From NCBI GenBank assembly GCA_047777475.1, contig JBKEET010000002.1, forward strand, positions 248,001-312,000: a DNA stretch of 64,000 bases. The letters are read 5' to 3'. The notes beneath the pieces were generated by a model that was given only the letters and a program-made list of their open reading frames with translations, was not told the origin of the DNA and did no database searches. The position numbers and the translations under genes were made by a program. This DNA is from Sutterella sp047777475. Lineage in GTDB: Bacteria; Pseudomonadota; Gammaproteobacteria; Burkholderiales; Burkholderiaceae_F. Shown one piece after another: positions 48,427 through 54,950 of the stretch (position 1 is its first letter; each line of letters starts with the position of its first letter).

Positions 48427-49185
48427 TTAATCCGCAAACCACTTCTTGTAGATCTTGTCGACTTCGCCCGAGGCCTTGAGCTCGCCGTAAGCGGCGTTGA
48501 GCTTGTTGAGCAGCTCGGTGTTGCCCTTCTTCACGGCGAAGCCGAAGTTCTCGCTGTCGGCCATGTCCTTCGAGAGCTGGAGGTTCTTGGCAACCTTGGG
48601 CTTGCTCTTGAGGAAGTAGGCGAGCACCGGACGGTCGAGGATGACGGCATCGGAATTGCCGGCGTTGAGATCCATGAACGCCTCGCTCGTCGTGTTGAAG
48701 GCCTTCACATCGGTGCCCGGAATACTCTTGGCGTACTCGGCACCCGTGTTGCCGATCTGGACGGCGATCTTCTTGCCCTTCAGGTCGTCAAAGGACTTGA
48801 TGGTCTTGGCGCTGTCCTTGCGGATGAGGTAGGAAAGGCCGGACTTGTAGTAGGGCGTCGTGAAGTCGATGCGCTTGGCGCGCTCCGGCGTGATCGAAAT
48901 GCCCGAGGCGATGACGTCGATGGTGCCGGTCTCGAGGGCCGGGATCAGGGCATCGAAGCCCATGTTCATGATCTTGACGTCATAGCCCGCTTTGTCGGCG
49001 ACGGCACGGATGAGGTCCATGTCGAAGCCCGTGAAGGTGTGCGTCTTGGTATCGAGAAACTCGAAGGGCGCGAAGGTCGGCTCGGTGCCGACGTTGAGCG
49101 AGCCCCTCGCGGCCGCGGTGCCGGCAAAACCGGCGGCGAGCGTGACGGCGGCAGCCGCGGAAACGATCAGTTTCTTGAAAGTCAT
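48427..49185 (-). CDS. Periplasmic amino-acid-binding protein 2
   Basis: This 252-residue family 3 solute-binding protein has an alanine-rich signal peptide (LIVSAAAAVTLAAGFAG). The mature lobe begins LNVGTEPTFAPFEFLD, followed by GFDMDLIRAVADKAG and TIDVIASGISITPER. It is clearly paralogous to the preceding protein, suggesting duplication and possible specificity split for one shared permease. A GC-rich hairpin (GCGGACTC with GAGTCCGC) lies at about 48360-48388 between the two genes. Confidence 0.88.
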   Translation of the reverse strand: MTFKKLIVSAAAAVTLAAGFAGTAAARGSLNVGTEPTFAPFEFLDTKTHTFTGFDMDLIRAVADKAGYDVKIMNMGFDALIPALETGTIDVIASGISITPERAKRIDFTTPYYKSGLSYLIRKDSAKTIKSFDDLKGKKIAVQIGNTGAEYAKSIPGTDVKAFNTTSEAFMDLNAGNSDAVILDRPVLAYFLKSKPKVAKNLQLSKDMADSENFGFAVKKGNTELLNKLNAAYGELKASGEVDKIYKKWFAD

Positions 49186-49412
49186 AGTGTCTGTTCCTTT
49201 TGCTGGTTCGGTGACAAAAGCGGGCGGTCTTGCCGACCGTCGTTAGGGATGCACTATAACGAACGCCGCGGCTGCGCGGCACGAAAAAAACGGGGAAATT
49301 GAAGTAAGTTAAAGCTTACTCAGCAAAACTAGTCCCTTTCCCCGAAACGCTGAAAAATCAACGAACAAACTGAACAAATTGTCAACAAATAGGCCTCTTT
49401 TGAGGACCTATT

Positions 49413-50126
49413 TCACCAGCGGATCCAGCTGTTGACGCGCCAGTGCTTTTTCATCGCGATTTCGCGAAGGCCGTGATCGGGATTGACCGTCTCGCAGTCG
49501 CCCGCCGCCTCGGCAAGCGGCAGGTCGTTGCGGCTGTCGGTGATGAAGACGGCGTCCTCAAGCTTCAGGCCGCGGGCTTCGAGAGCGGCGCGGGCGCGCT
49601 CGATCTTGCCCTCCTGGAAGGACGGCGTGCCCTCGATTTCCGCCTGATAGGCACCGTTTCTCACGGCGAGCTCAAGGCCGACAGCGTCCTCTGGCGCGAG
49701 CCCGAAGACCTTCACGGCGATGGGGCGCACGAGGAACGCGCAGGAGGCCGAAACGATCAGCACGGCCATGCCCTTTTCCTTCGCTTCGCGGATTCTGTCG
49801 AGCCCATCGCGGAAAGCCAGCGGGGCGATTTTCTCGTCGGCAAACGCAGCAGCGGTTTGGTCGACCAATTCTTTCGGAACGCTCGAAATGGCCGAGCCGT
49901 ACTTGGAAATCCAGGCCGCGATGTCGAGCGTGCCGCGGCGGTATTCGCGCGCCATGGCGCGGTCGTTCTCCCGGTATGAAGGATCAGAGATGAACCCTTT
50001 TTCGTAGAGATACTCGGTCCAAAGGATCGAGGCGTTGCCGTCGATGAGCGTCTTATCGAGGTCGAAGATGACGGCCGCGGGCTGTTTCCCGGTCGCGGGA
50101 ATCGGTCTGAAAAGCGAGGTTGACAC
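49413..50126 (-). CDS. HAD-IB family phosphatase
   Basis: This 237-residue cytoplasmic phosphatase of the HAD superfamily, subfamily IB (SerB/CicA-like), has motif I IFDLDKTLIDG, motif II in LIVSAS and motif III/IV in FITDSRNDLPLAEA. GTG at 50126 is the likely start, with GGGAGA five bases upstream; the longer ATG form at 50261 adds 45 unconserved residues. Codons for V138-E146 (49689-49715) are the near-match to CRISPR spacer 28. It is the last gene before the CRISPR locus and converges with nothing on its left. Confidence 0.82.
   Translation of the reverse strand: MSTSLFRPIPATGKQPAAVIFDLDKTLIDGNASILWTEYLYEKGFISDPSYRENDRAMAREYRRGTLDIAAWISKYGSAISSVPKELVDQTAAAFADEKIAPLAFRDGLDRIREAKEKGMAVLIVSASCAFLVRPIAVKVFGLAPEDAVGLELAVRNGAYQAEIEGTPSFQEGKIERARAALEARGLKLEDAVFITDSRNDLPLAEAAGDCETVNPDHGLREIAMKKHWRVNSWIRW
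49687..49716 (-). other. Chromosomal near-match to CRISPR spacer 28
   Basis: These 30 bases match spacer 28 (56768-56797) at 26 positions, including 17 consecutive ones. In the guide orientation the four differences are GTG/GTT, GCG/GCC, CCA/CCG and GAG/GAA, all third-position and synonymous (V-K-V-F-G-L-A-P-E). Three differences fall in the expected PAM-proximal seed. The flank on the PAM side reads CGCTGTCG. Confidence 0.8.
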
Positions 50127-50452
50127 AGCAGTCTCCCAAAAAATGACCAACCGATTGTAGCGTTTTCGGGGGAGGGAGCCGAGCATCCGGCTCTTTCTAG
50201 AAGCTTGCTTCAGAAAGGAACAGTGCCCATCAAAGCCAAGCGTCAAAAACAAAAAAATCAAGCAATAAAGCTCAAAAAGAAAAAGGATGATTCCTTTTTA
50301 AATGATGCTAGGATTGACAAGGTTATTTGAATTTTTATTCAAGATTTCGTGTCAATGATGTGATGCAAAAAATCCGCCTTAAAGCGGATTTTTGAAATGG
50401 GATAAGAGGCTGAATTTGTCAAGCGCAGCTGAAAATGAAATTGGAACCGCAG
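50127..50452. other. Gene-free spacer between the HAD gene and tracrRNA
   Basis: No credible coding frame is present. It is AT-richer than flanking DNA. It contains a bidirectional terminator at 50367-50393 (AAAAATCCGC, CTTAAA loop, GCGGATTTTT) that could back up the tracrRNA terminator, and presumably the HAD-gene promoter near 50150-50200. Nothing else is recognisable. Confidence 0.65.
50367..50393. terminator. Bidirectional terminator left of tracrRNA
   Basis: A perfect AATCCGC/GCGGATT stem with A's before and T's after. It lies about 60 bp beyond the tracrRNA's own terminator. Confidence 0.75.
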
Positions 50453-50543
50453 AAAAAGGAAGAGGCCGCATATAGCGGCCTCGCATTTGGTGCATTTTTC
50501 AGCTTGTTAATGGCGAAAAAGCTCATTTCCTAGCTCTACACAC
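50453..50543 (-). ncRNA. tracrRNA of the type II-C CRISPR system
   Basis: The minus strand at about 50522-50541 carries an anti-repeat to the CRISPR repeat: a 20-nt duplex with the crRNA repeat, interrupted only by one G-U pair. A lower duplex with small bulges (GUU, UGGC and AAA of the repeat pair with the tracr segment ending UUAAC) follows. The RNA then runs through an AAGCUGAAAAAUGC linker to a terminator hairpin GAGGCCGC-UAUAU-GCGGCCUC and U-tract at 50453-50482. A consensus TATAAT lies 6 bp upstream of the presumed 5' end. The gene is divergent from cas9. Length is about 91 nt. Confidence 0.85.
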
Positions 50544-50549
50544 ATGGGC

Positions 50550-50555
50550 ATTATA
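50550..50555 (-). promoter_or_regulatory. -10 element of the tracrRNA promoter
   Basis: TATAAT on the minus strand, 6 bp before the anti-repeat transcript. The same bases extended on the plus strand read TTATAAA and could serve cas9, making a compact divergent promoter. No good -35 hexamer is visible. Confidence 0.55.
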
Positions 50556-50583
50556 AACCGATTGCAGAATTAAGGTGACCTTG

Positions 50584-52836
50584 ATGGAAACGAAACAAAA
50601 ACTGCGCTATCGACTGGGCATTGACTTGGGTACGAGCTCTTTGGGCTGGGCAATGCTTCGCCTCGACAAAAACAACAAGCCTTGTGCGGTTATTCGTGCC
50701 GGCGTCCGCATTTTCAGCGACGGACGCGATCCCAAGACAAAGGATTCTCTCGCGGTGCAGCGCCGGCTTGCCCGTCAAATGCGGCGTACGCGCGATCGTA
50801 AGATAAGGCGCCGCAACCGGCTCATCGCCGATCTGGTCAGACTTGGCTTTTTCCCAAAGGATGAGGCTGCCCGCCGTCAGCTTGAGCGTCTTGATCCGTA
50901 CGCGCTTCGTGCTAAGGGGCTGGACGAGCCGCTGACTCCGGGAGAATTCGCCAGGGCCCTTTTCCATCTGGCTCAGCGCCGCGGCTTTAAGAGCAATCGC
51001 AAAACGGATGCCCGGGATAAAGACTCCAGTGTGATGAAGTCTTCTATCAAAAAGACGAGGCAGACGCTTGTCGATGAAGGCTGCCGAACGATTGGAGAGT
51101 GGCTTAACAAACGTCATAAGGCGGGATTAGGCACCCGCACGCGCCTGCGCAACAAGAAGGAAGAGAACAAAACGGTCAAAATCTATGACCTGTATCTTGA
51201 CCGGGATATGGTGCACGATGAATTTAATGCGCTTTGGGAATCGCAGAGGCGCTTTAATCCCGAGCTTTTTAACGATGCTGCCCGTGAAACCCTGCAGTCA
51301 ACCATCTTTTTCCAACGTGATTTACGTCCGGTTGTTCCGGGCCGCTGCACGCTGATACCCGAGGAGCCCCGGGCTCCGCTGGCACTGCCGAGCCAGCAGC
51401 GTTTCCGCATTTATCAGGAAGTCAACAATCTTCGAAAACTCGACGCTAATCTGGGCGAGGTTGAATTAACGCTTCAGGAGCGCGACCGCATTGTTGATGC
51501 CCTTGAAAAGAATTCAAGGCGTTCGTTTGTCCAGATTAAAAAACTGATTGGTTACACGGGCGACTTTAATCTGGAAGACGAGCGCCGCACCGAGCTGAAG
51601 GGCAATGCGACCTCCGCGGTTTTGGGGAAAAAGCTCAAGAGCAAATGGTTCGGTCTTACGGAAAGACGTCAGGACGAGGTTGTAGAGAAGCTTCTAGAAA
51701 CCGAGTCCGAAGAAGATCTCATCGCTTGGCTGAAAGCTAACCTCGGCATCGATACGGAGCTTGCCGAAGAGCTTTCCGACCTGACACTCCCGGCCGGTTA
51801 CGGGAGTCTGAGCAAAAAAGCTTTGAGCAAAATCCTTCCGGTTCTTAAATCGAGCGTAATCACCTATGACAAGGCCGTTGTTAAAGCAGGCTTTGAATCG
51901 CATTCGGCGCTTTCGCACATGCAGCAAACCGGCGAAATCTTGCAGAAACTCCCCTATTACGGAGAGTATTTGCAGCGCCATGTCGGCTTTGGCACCGGCA
52001 AACCGGAGGACCCACCTGAGAAGCGTTTTGGGAAAATTGCCAACCCGACTGTTCATATTGCGCTCAATCAGACGCGCGTGGTTGTCAATGCCTTGATTCA
52101 AAAGTACGGCCGGCCGACTGAAATCATTATTGAGGTGGCTCGGGATCTTAAGCAAAGCCGCCAGCAAAGAATTGAGTGGTCCAAGCGCCAGGCGGAGAAC
52201 GAAAAGCAGCGAGAGCGCATTCGTCATTCAATCGCGCACATTCTCGGCTGCCCCGAAGACAGCGTTAAAGAATATGACATTAAGAAGTGGGTGCTTTGGG
52301 AGGAATTGAATCCCCAAAACCAGCTGGAACGCATGTGTCCTTATTCCGGCAAACAAATCAGCGCTGCGATGCTGTTTACCGGGGAGGTTGAAATTGAGCA
52401 CATTCTCCCGTACGCCCGCACGCTTGATGATTCCATGGCCAATAAGACGGTCTGCATCAGGGAGGCCAACCGCATCAAAGGGAACCGCACGCCGTGGGAG
52501 GCCAGGGAGGACTTTGCAGCCCAAGGCTGGGATGTAGATGGGATGCTTGCACGTGCGGAGCGAATGCCCGGAAACAAGCGCTTCAGGTTCGGAGAGCACG
52601 GCTATGCAACATGGCTGGGCAGCAATGAGGACTTCACTGCTCGGGCACTTAATGACACACGCTATATCTCACGCATTGCGTGTGAATACTTATCCCTTAT
52701 TTGCCCGCGGACCCGTTCTATTCCTGGTCAGCTGACGGCAAAACTGCGCCGTGAGTTCGGGCTCAATTCGATCCTGAGCGACACAGGCAAAAAAATCGGA
52801 ACGATCATCGGCATCATGCGGTTGATTCCTGTGTGA
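50584..52836 (+). CDS. Cas9 N-terminal fragment (RuvC-I, bridge helix, REC, RuvC-II, HNH)
   Basis: The uninterrupted 750-residue frame ends in the out-of-frame tail GTIIGIMRLIPV. It lacks RuvC-III and the PAM-interacting domain, so on its own it should not cut DNA as normal Cas9, although the HNH and guide-binding parts are intact. Confidence 0.8.
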   Translation: METKQKLRYRLGIDLGTSSLGWAMLRLDKNNKPCAVIRAGVRIFSDGRDPKTKDSLAVQRRLARQMRRTRDRKIRRRNRLIADLVRLGFFPKDEAARRQLERLDPYALRAKGLDEPLTPGEFARALFHLAQRRGFKSNRKTDARDKDSSVMKSSIKKTRQTLVDEGCRTIGEWLNKRHKAGLGTRTRLRNKKEENKTVKIYDLYLDRDMVHDEFNALWESQRRFNPELFNDAARETLQSTIFFQRDLRPVVPGRCTLIPEEPRAPLALPSQQRFRIYQEVNNLRKLDANLGEVELTLQERDRIVDALEKNSRRSFVQIKKLIGYTGDFNLEDERRTELKGNATSAVLGKKLKSKWFGLTERRQDEVVEKLLETESEEDLIAWLKANLGIDTELAEELSDLTLPAGYGSLSKKALSKILPVLKSSVITYDKAVVKAGFESHSALSHMQQTGEILQKLPYYGEYLQRHVGFGTGKPEDPPEKRFGKIANPTVHIALNQTRVVVNALIQKYGRPTEIIIEVARDLKQSRQQRIEWSKRQAENEKQRERIRHSIAHILGCPEDSVKEYDIKKWVLWEELNPQNQLERMCPYSGKQISAAMLFTGEVEIEHILPYARTLDDSMANKTVCIREANRIKGNRTPWEAREDFAAQGWDVDGMLARAERMPGNKRFRFGEHGYATWLGSNEDFTARALNDTRYISRIACEYLSLICPRTRSIPGQLTAKLRREFGLNSILSDTGKKIGTIIGIMRLIPV
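52789..52795 (+). other. Homopolymer A7 at the cas9 frame break
   Basis: Seven A's in GGC-AAA-AAA-ATC. One extra A, or a -1 slip after the second AAA codon, gives AAT-CGG-AAC-GAT-CAT and restores the RuvC-III motif at once. The heptamer C-AAA-AAA is not a perfect X-XXY-YYZ slippery site. Confidence 0.8.
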
Positions 52837-53606
52837 TCGCTGTGACCGATCAAGGCACTCTGCAAAAGGTCGCAACGGCTAGTGCGAAAACTGGGCAGGA
52901 AGGAGCCAATCGTTTGATTGCTAGGATGCCCTTGCCGTGGGATTCCTATGCCGAAGACGTCGGCCGTGCGGTTCGCGCTGTCCGCGTCAGCCATAAGCCG
53001 GATCACTCTTACGAAGGCTGTCTGATGGATCAGACAGCTAGAGGCTTAAGAGCTGACGGACTAACGGTGACTCACAAGATTCTTAAGGACGGCAAGCGTG
53101 TCGCCGATTATGAAAAGTTGCAAGTGATCCCCATTGCCTCTCCGAAAGCAAGCTATCGGCATGGGATTATGCCGGATGGCTCCGCTAAGCCTTACAAGGG
53201 CTACAAAGGCAACAACAATTTCTGCATTGAGATTGAGAAAAGTGATGCCGGCAAGTGGACATCGAATGTAGTGTCGACTTATCAGGCTTATCAGATCGTC
53301 CGCGAAAAGGGTAAGGATGTTTTGTATGGCGGAACCAGTCAGACAGGTAAGCCTTTGGTCATGCGTCTGATGAAAGGCGATTTCGTGTCGATGGTTATCG
53401 ACGAAAAACCGGAAATTTTCATCGTGAACGTCATCAGAACAAACGGGCAGATTTTTTTCAGCCGAATTTATGAGGCGAATGTGGATGCACGCGACCGAGA
53501 TAGGAACGATGAATTCAAGTACATATCCAAGAAAGCTGGATCATTGCAAAAAGCCAACGCTCGTCGAGTCACGATATCTCCAATAGGGGACGTGAGAATC
53601 CATTGA
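52833..53606 (+). CDS. Cas9 C-terminal fragment (end of RuvC-III, PAM-interacting domain)
   Basis: This 257-residue frame starts within RuvC-III (VIAVTDQGT) and continues through the C-terminal domain (GLRADGLTVTHKI, HGIMPDGS). A GTG at 52833 could start it, but no ribosome-binding site is convincing. It is best read as the downstream part of cas9. Confidence 0.75.
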   Translation: MIAVTDQGTLQKVATASAKTGQEGANRLIARMPLPWDSYAEDVGRAVRAVRVSHKPDHSYEGCLMDQTARGLRADGLTVTHKILKDGKRVADYEKLQVIPIASPKASYRHGIMPDGSAKPYKGYKGNNNFCIEIEKSDAGKWTSNVVSTYQAYQIVREKGKDVLYGGTSQTGKPLVMRLMKGDFVSMVIDEKPEIFIVNVIRTNGQIFFSRIYEANVDARDRDRNDEFKYISKKAGSLQKANARRVTISPIGDVRIH

Positions 53607-53622
53607 TTATTTGGGAGGAGCC

Positions 53623-54558
53623 ATGTTGGGGAGAATTGTTGAAATCGCATCAGACGCCTGTCACATCTCCCTTTATCGCGGATTTCTTATGGTTTATCAA
53701 AAGGGGGAGGGCAACCGGGAATTAGGACGAATCCCCCTTGATGACATTACGGCGGTCATTGCTCATGCACATGGCCTCAGTTACACCAATAATGTTCTTG
53801 TCGCTTTAGCGGAACGAGATATCCCTTTTGTTCTATGCAACGACAGGCATTCTGCTGTGGGGATGCTTTGGCCTGTTGATGGGCATCATCAGCAGGCCAG
53901 ACGTTTTGATGCTCAGATTGCTGCCTCGCTGCCCAAGAAAAAGCAACTATGGGCGAGCATTGTCAAGTCAAAGATTGCTCAACAGGCTCATGCACTCAGA
54001 TATTTCACTGACAGTGAGCATGAAAATTATCTTATGGCGCTTTCTAAGCAGGTTCGCAGCGGCGACCCGGACAATAAGGAGGCTCAGGCAGCAAGGTTCT
54101 ATTGGCGGGTTTTGTTTGGCGATGATTTCGTGCGGGACAGAAACGCAGGGGATGCAAACGCTCTGCTGAACTATGGCTATATCGTTCTGCGGTCAGCCAT
54201 GGCCAGGGCGGTGATAGCCGCTGGCTTGCACCCAAGCATCGGGTTGCACCATTCGAATGACAGCAACGCGATGCGGTTGGTCGATGACCTCATGGAGCCG
54301 TTTCGTCCTTTAGTGGACTTTCAAGTGAAGAAGATGCTTATTCAAGCAGTCCATGCTCCGAAAGTTTCTCCGGAAAGCAAACGCCAGCTTGTGAGTTGCC
54401 TTTATTTTGACGCTGTCAAAGGCAGTGACCGTTGCCCGGTGATGGTTGCTATGCAAAAAATGGCGACATCGCTTGCCCAAGTCTTTTTGAAAGATCGAAA
54501 GTCTTTGTATATCCCGGAACGGTTTAGTGCTGCACATGAATCGTTGGACGATGAGTAA
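53623..54558 (+). CDS. cas1: CRISPR integrase Cas1 (subtype II)
   Basis: Cas1 is the catalytic integrase that inserts new spacers with Cas2. The ATG at 53623 after GGGAGGAG gives 311 residues starting MLGRIVEIASDACHISLYRG. Metal ligands of the active site are visible as Glu in NKEAQAARFYW, His in IGLHHSNDSNAM and Asp in RLVDDLMEPFRP. It lies 16 bp after cas9 and overlaps cas2. It is intact, so acquisition capacity appears retained. Confidence 0.95.
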   Translation: MLGRIVEIASDACHISLYRGFLMVYQKGEGNRELGRIPLDDITAVIAHAHGLSYTNNVLVALAERDIPFVLCNDRHSAVGMLWPVDGHHQQARRFDAQIAASLPKKKQLWASIVKSKIAQQAHALRYFTDSEHENYLMALSKQVRSGDPDNKEAQAARFYWRVLFGDDFVRDRNAGDANALLNYGYIVLRSAMARAVIAAGLHPSIGLHHSNDSNAMRLVDDLMEPFRPLVDFQVKKMLIQAVHAPKVSPESKRQLVSCLYFDAVKGSDRCPVMVAMQKMATSLAQVFLKDRKSLYIPERFSAAHESLDDE

Positions 54559-54884
54559 TGCTTTCAGGATATCGAATCATGTGGATGATTGTTATGTTTG
54601 ACCTTCCCGTCATAACCAAGGCACAGCGGAAAGATGCCAATCATTTCCGCCTTTCCCTGCTAGATATGGGTTATCTGAAATGTCAGCTCAGCATCTACGC
54701 GAAGGTGTGCACCAGCAAAGAGCAGGCAGCGGTGCAAGTACGCCAGATCAAGAGCATCCTTCCTCCAAAAGGAGACGTTGACATTCTCATGATTACAGAT
54801 GCTCAGTTTCAACGAATCATCTGCTTTCAAGAGAGAAGAAATACAAGCCCAAAAAATCAGCCTAAGCAGCTTGAATTGTTTTAG
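54558..54884 (+). CDS. cas2: CRISPR adaptation protein Cas2
   Basis: Cas2 is the structural partner of Cas1 in the integration complex. The 108-residue ferredoxin-fold protein has the first strand MWMIVMFDLPV with the conserved aspartate, followed by FRLSLLDMGYLKCQLSIYAKVC. The ATG shares one base with the cas1 stop (TAATG), indicating translational coupling. The array begins 66 bp downstream. Confidence 0.95.
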   Translation: MLSGYRIMWMIVMFDLPVITKAQRKDANHFRLSLLDMGYLKCQLSIYAKVCTSKEQAAVQVRQIKSILPPKGDVDILMITDAQFQRIICFQERRNTSPKNQPKQLELF

Positions 54885-54908
54885 AAATGGAAGTTTTCGT
54901 TACCAAAA

Positions 54909-54947
54909 TGCCACGGAGATGCCCTAGAACAGGACATCTCCATGGCA
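54909..54947 (-). terminator. Hairpin at the cas2-CRISPR junction
   Basis: TGCCA-C-GGAGATG pairs with CATCTCC-A-TGGCA, with an inner CCT/AGG. On the minus strand it is followed by TTTTGG, so it could terminate leftward pre-crRNA before it invades cas2. It also lies exactly at the acquisition end of the array and could be part of the leader. Confidence 0.55.
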
Positions 54948-54950
54948 TCA

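Larger units (their letters stand above)
50584..53606 (+). pseudogene. cas9: cas9 (type II-C) with a -1 frameshift before RuvC-III
   Basis: Cas9 is the crRNA/tracrRNA-guided DNA endonuclease. Reading through one frameshift gives 1007 residues, a type II-C size. RuvC-I is LGIDLGTSSLGWAM (D14), with the arginine-rich bridge helix at about 55-85. RuvC-II is IIIEVARDLK (E517). HNH is EIEHILPY (H606, with N620 and N629). After the shift comes RuvC-III, NRNDHRHHAVD (H744, D748). The ATG at 50584 has AAGGTG six bases upstream and is preferred to the GTG at 50575. The gene breaks at seven A's (52789-52795); as written the first frame stops at 52836. It may be a mutation, a phase switch, slippage or a sequencing error. 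Confidence 0.88.

Noticed and set aside
50508..50541. The repeat-like sequence left of cas9 as an orphan CRISPR repeat
   Set aside because: Similarity covers about 20 bases with one change, then diverges, and is followed by a terminator in the minus direction; this is the tracrRNA anti-repeat.
52833..53606. A separate small gene downstream of cas9
   Set aside because: It begins inside RuvC-III and is the natural continuation of Cas9 after a one-base shift, so it is not an independent ancillary cas gene such as csn2 or cas4.
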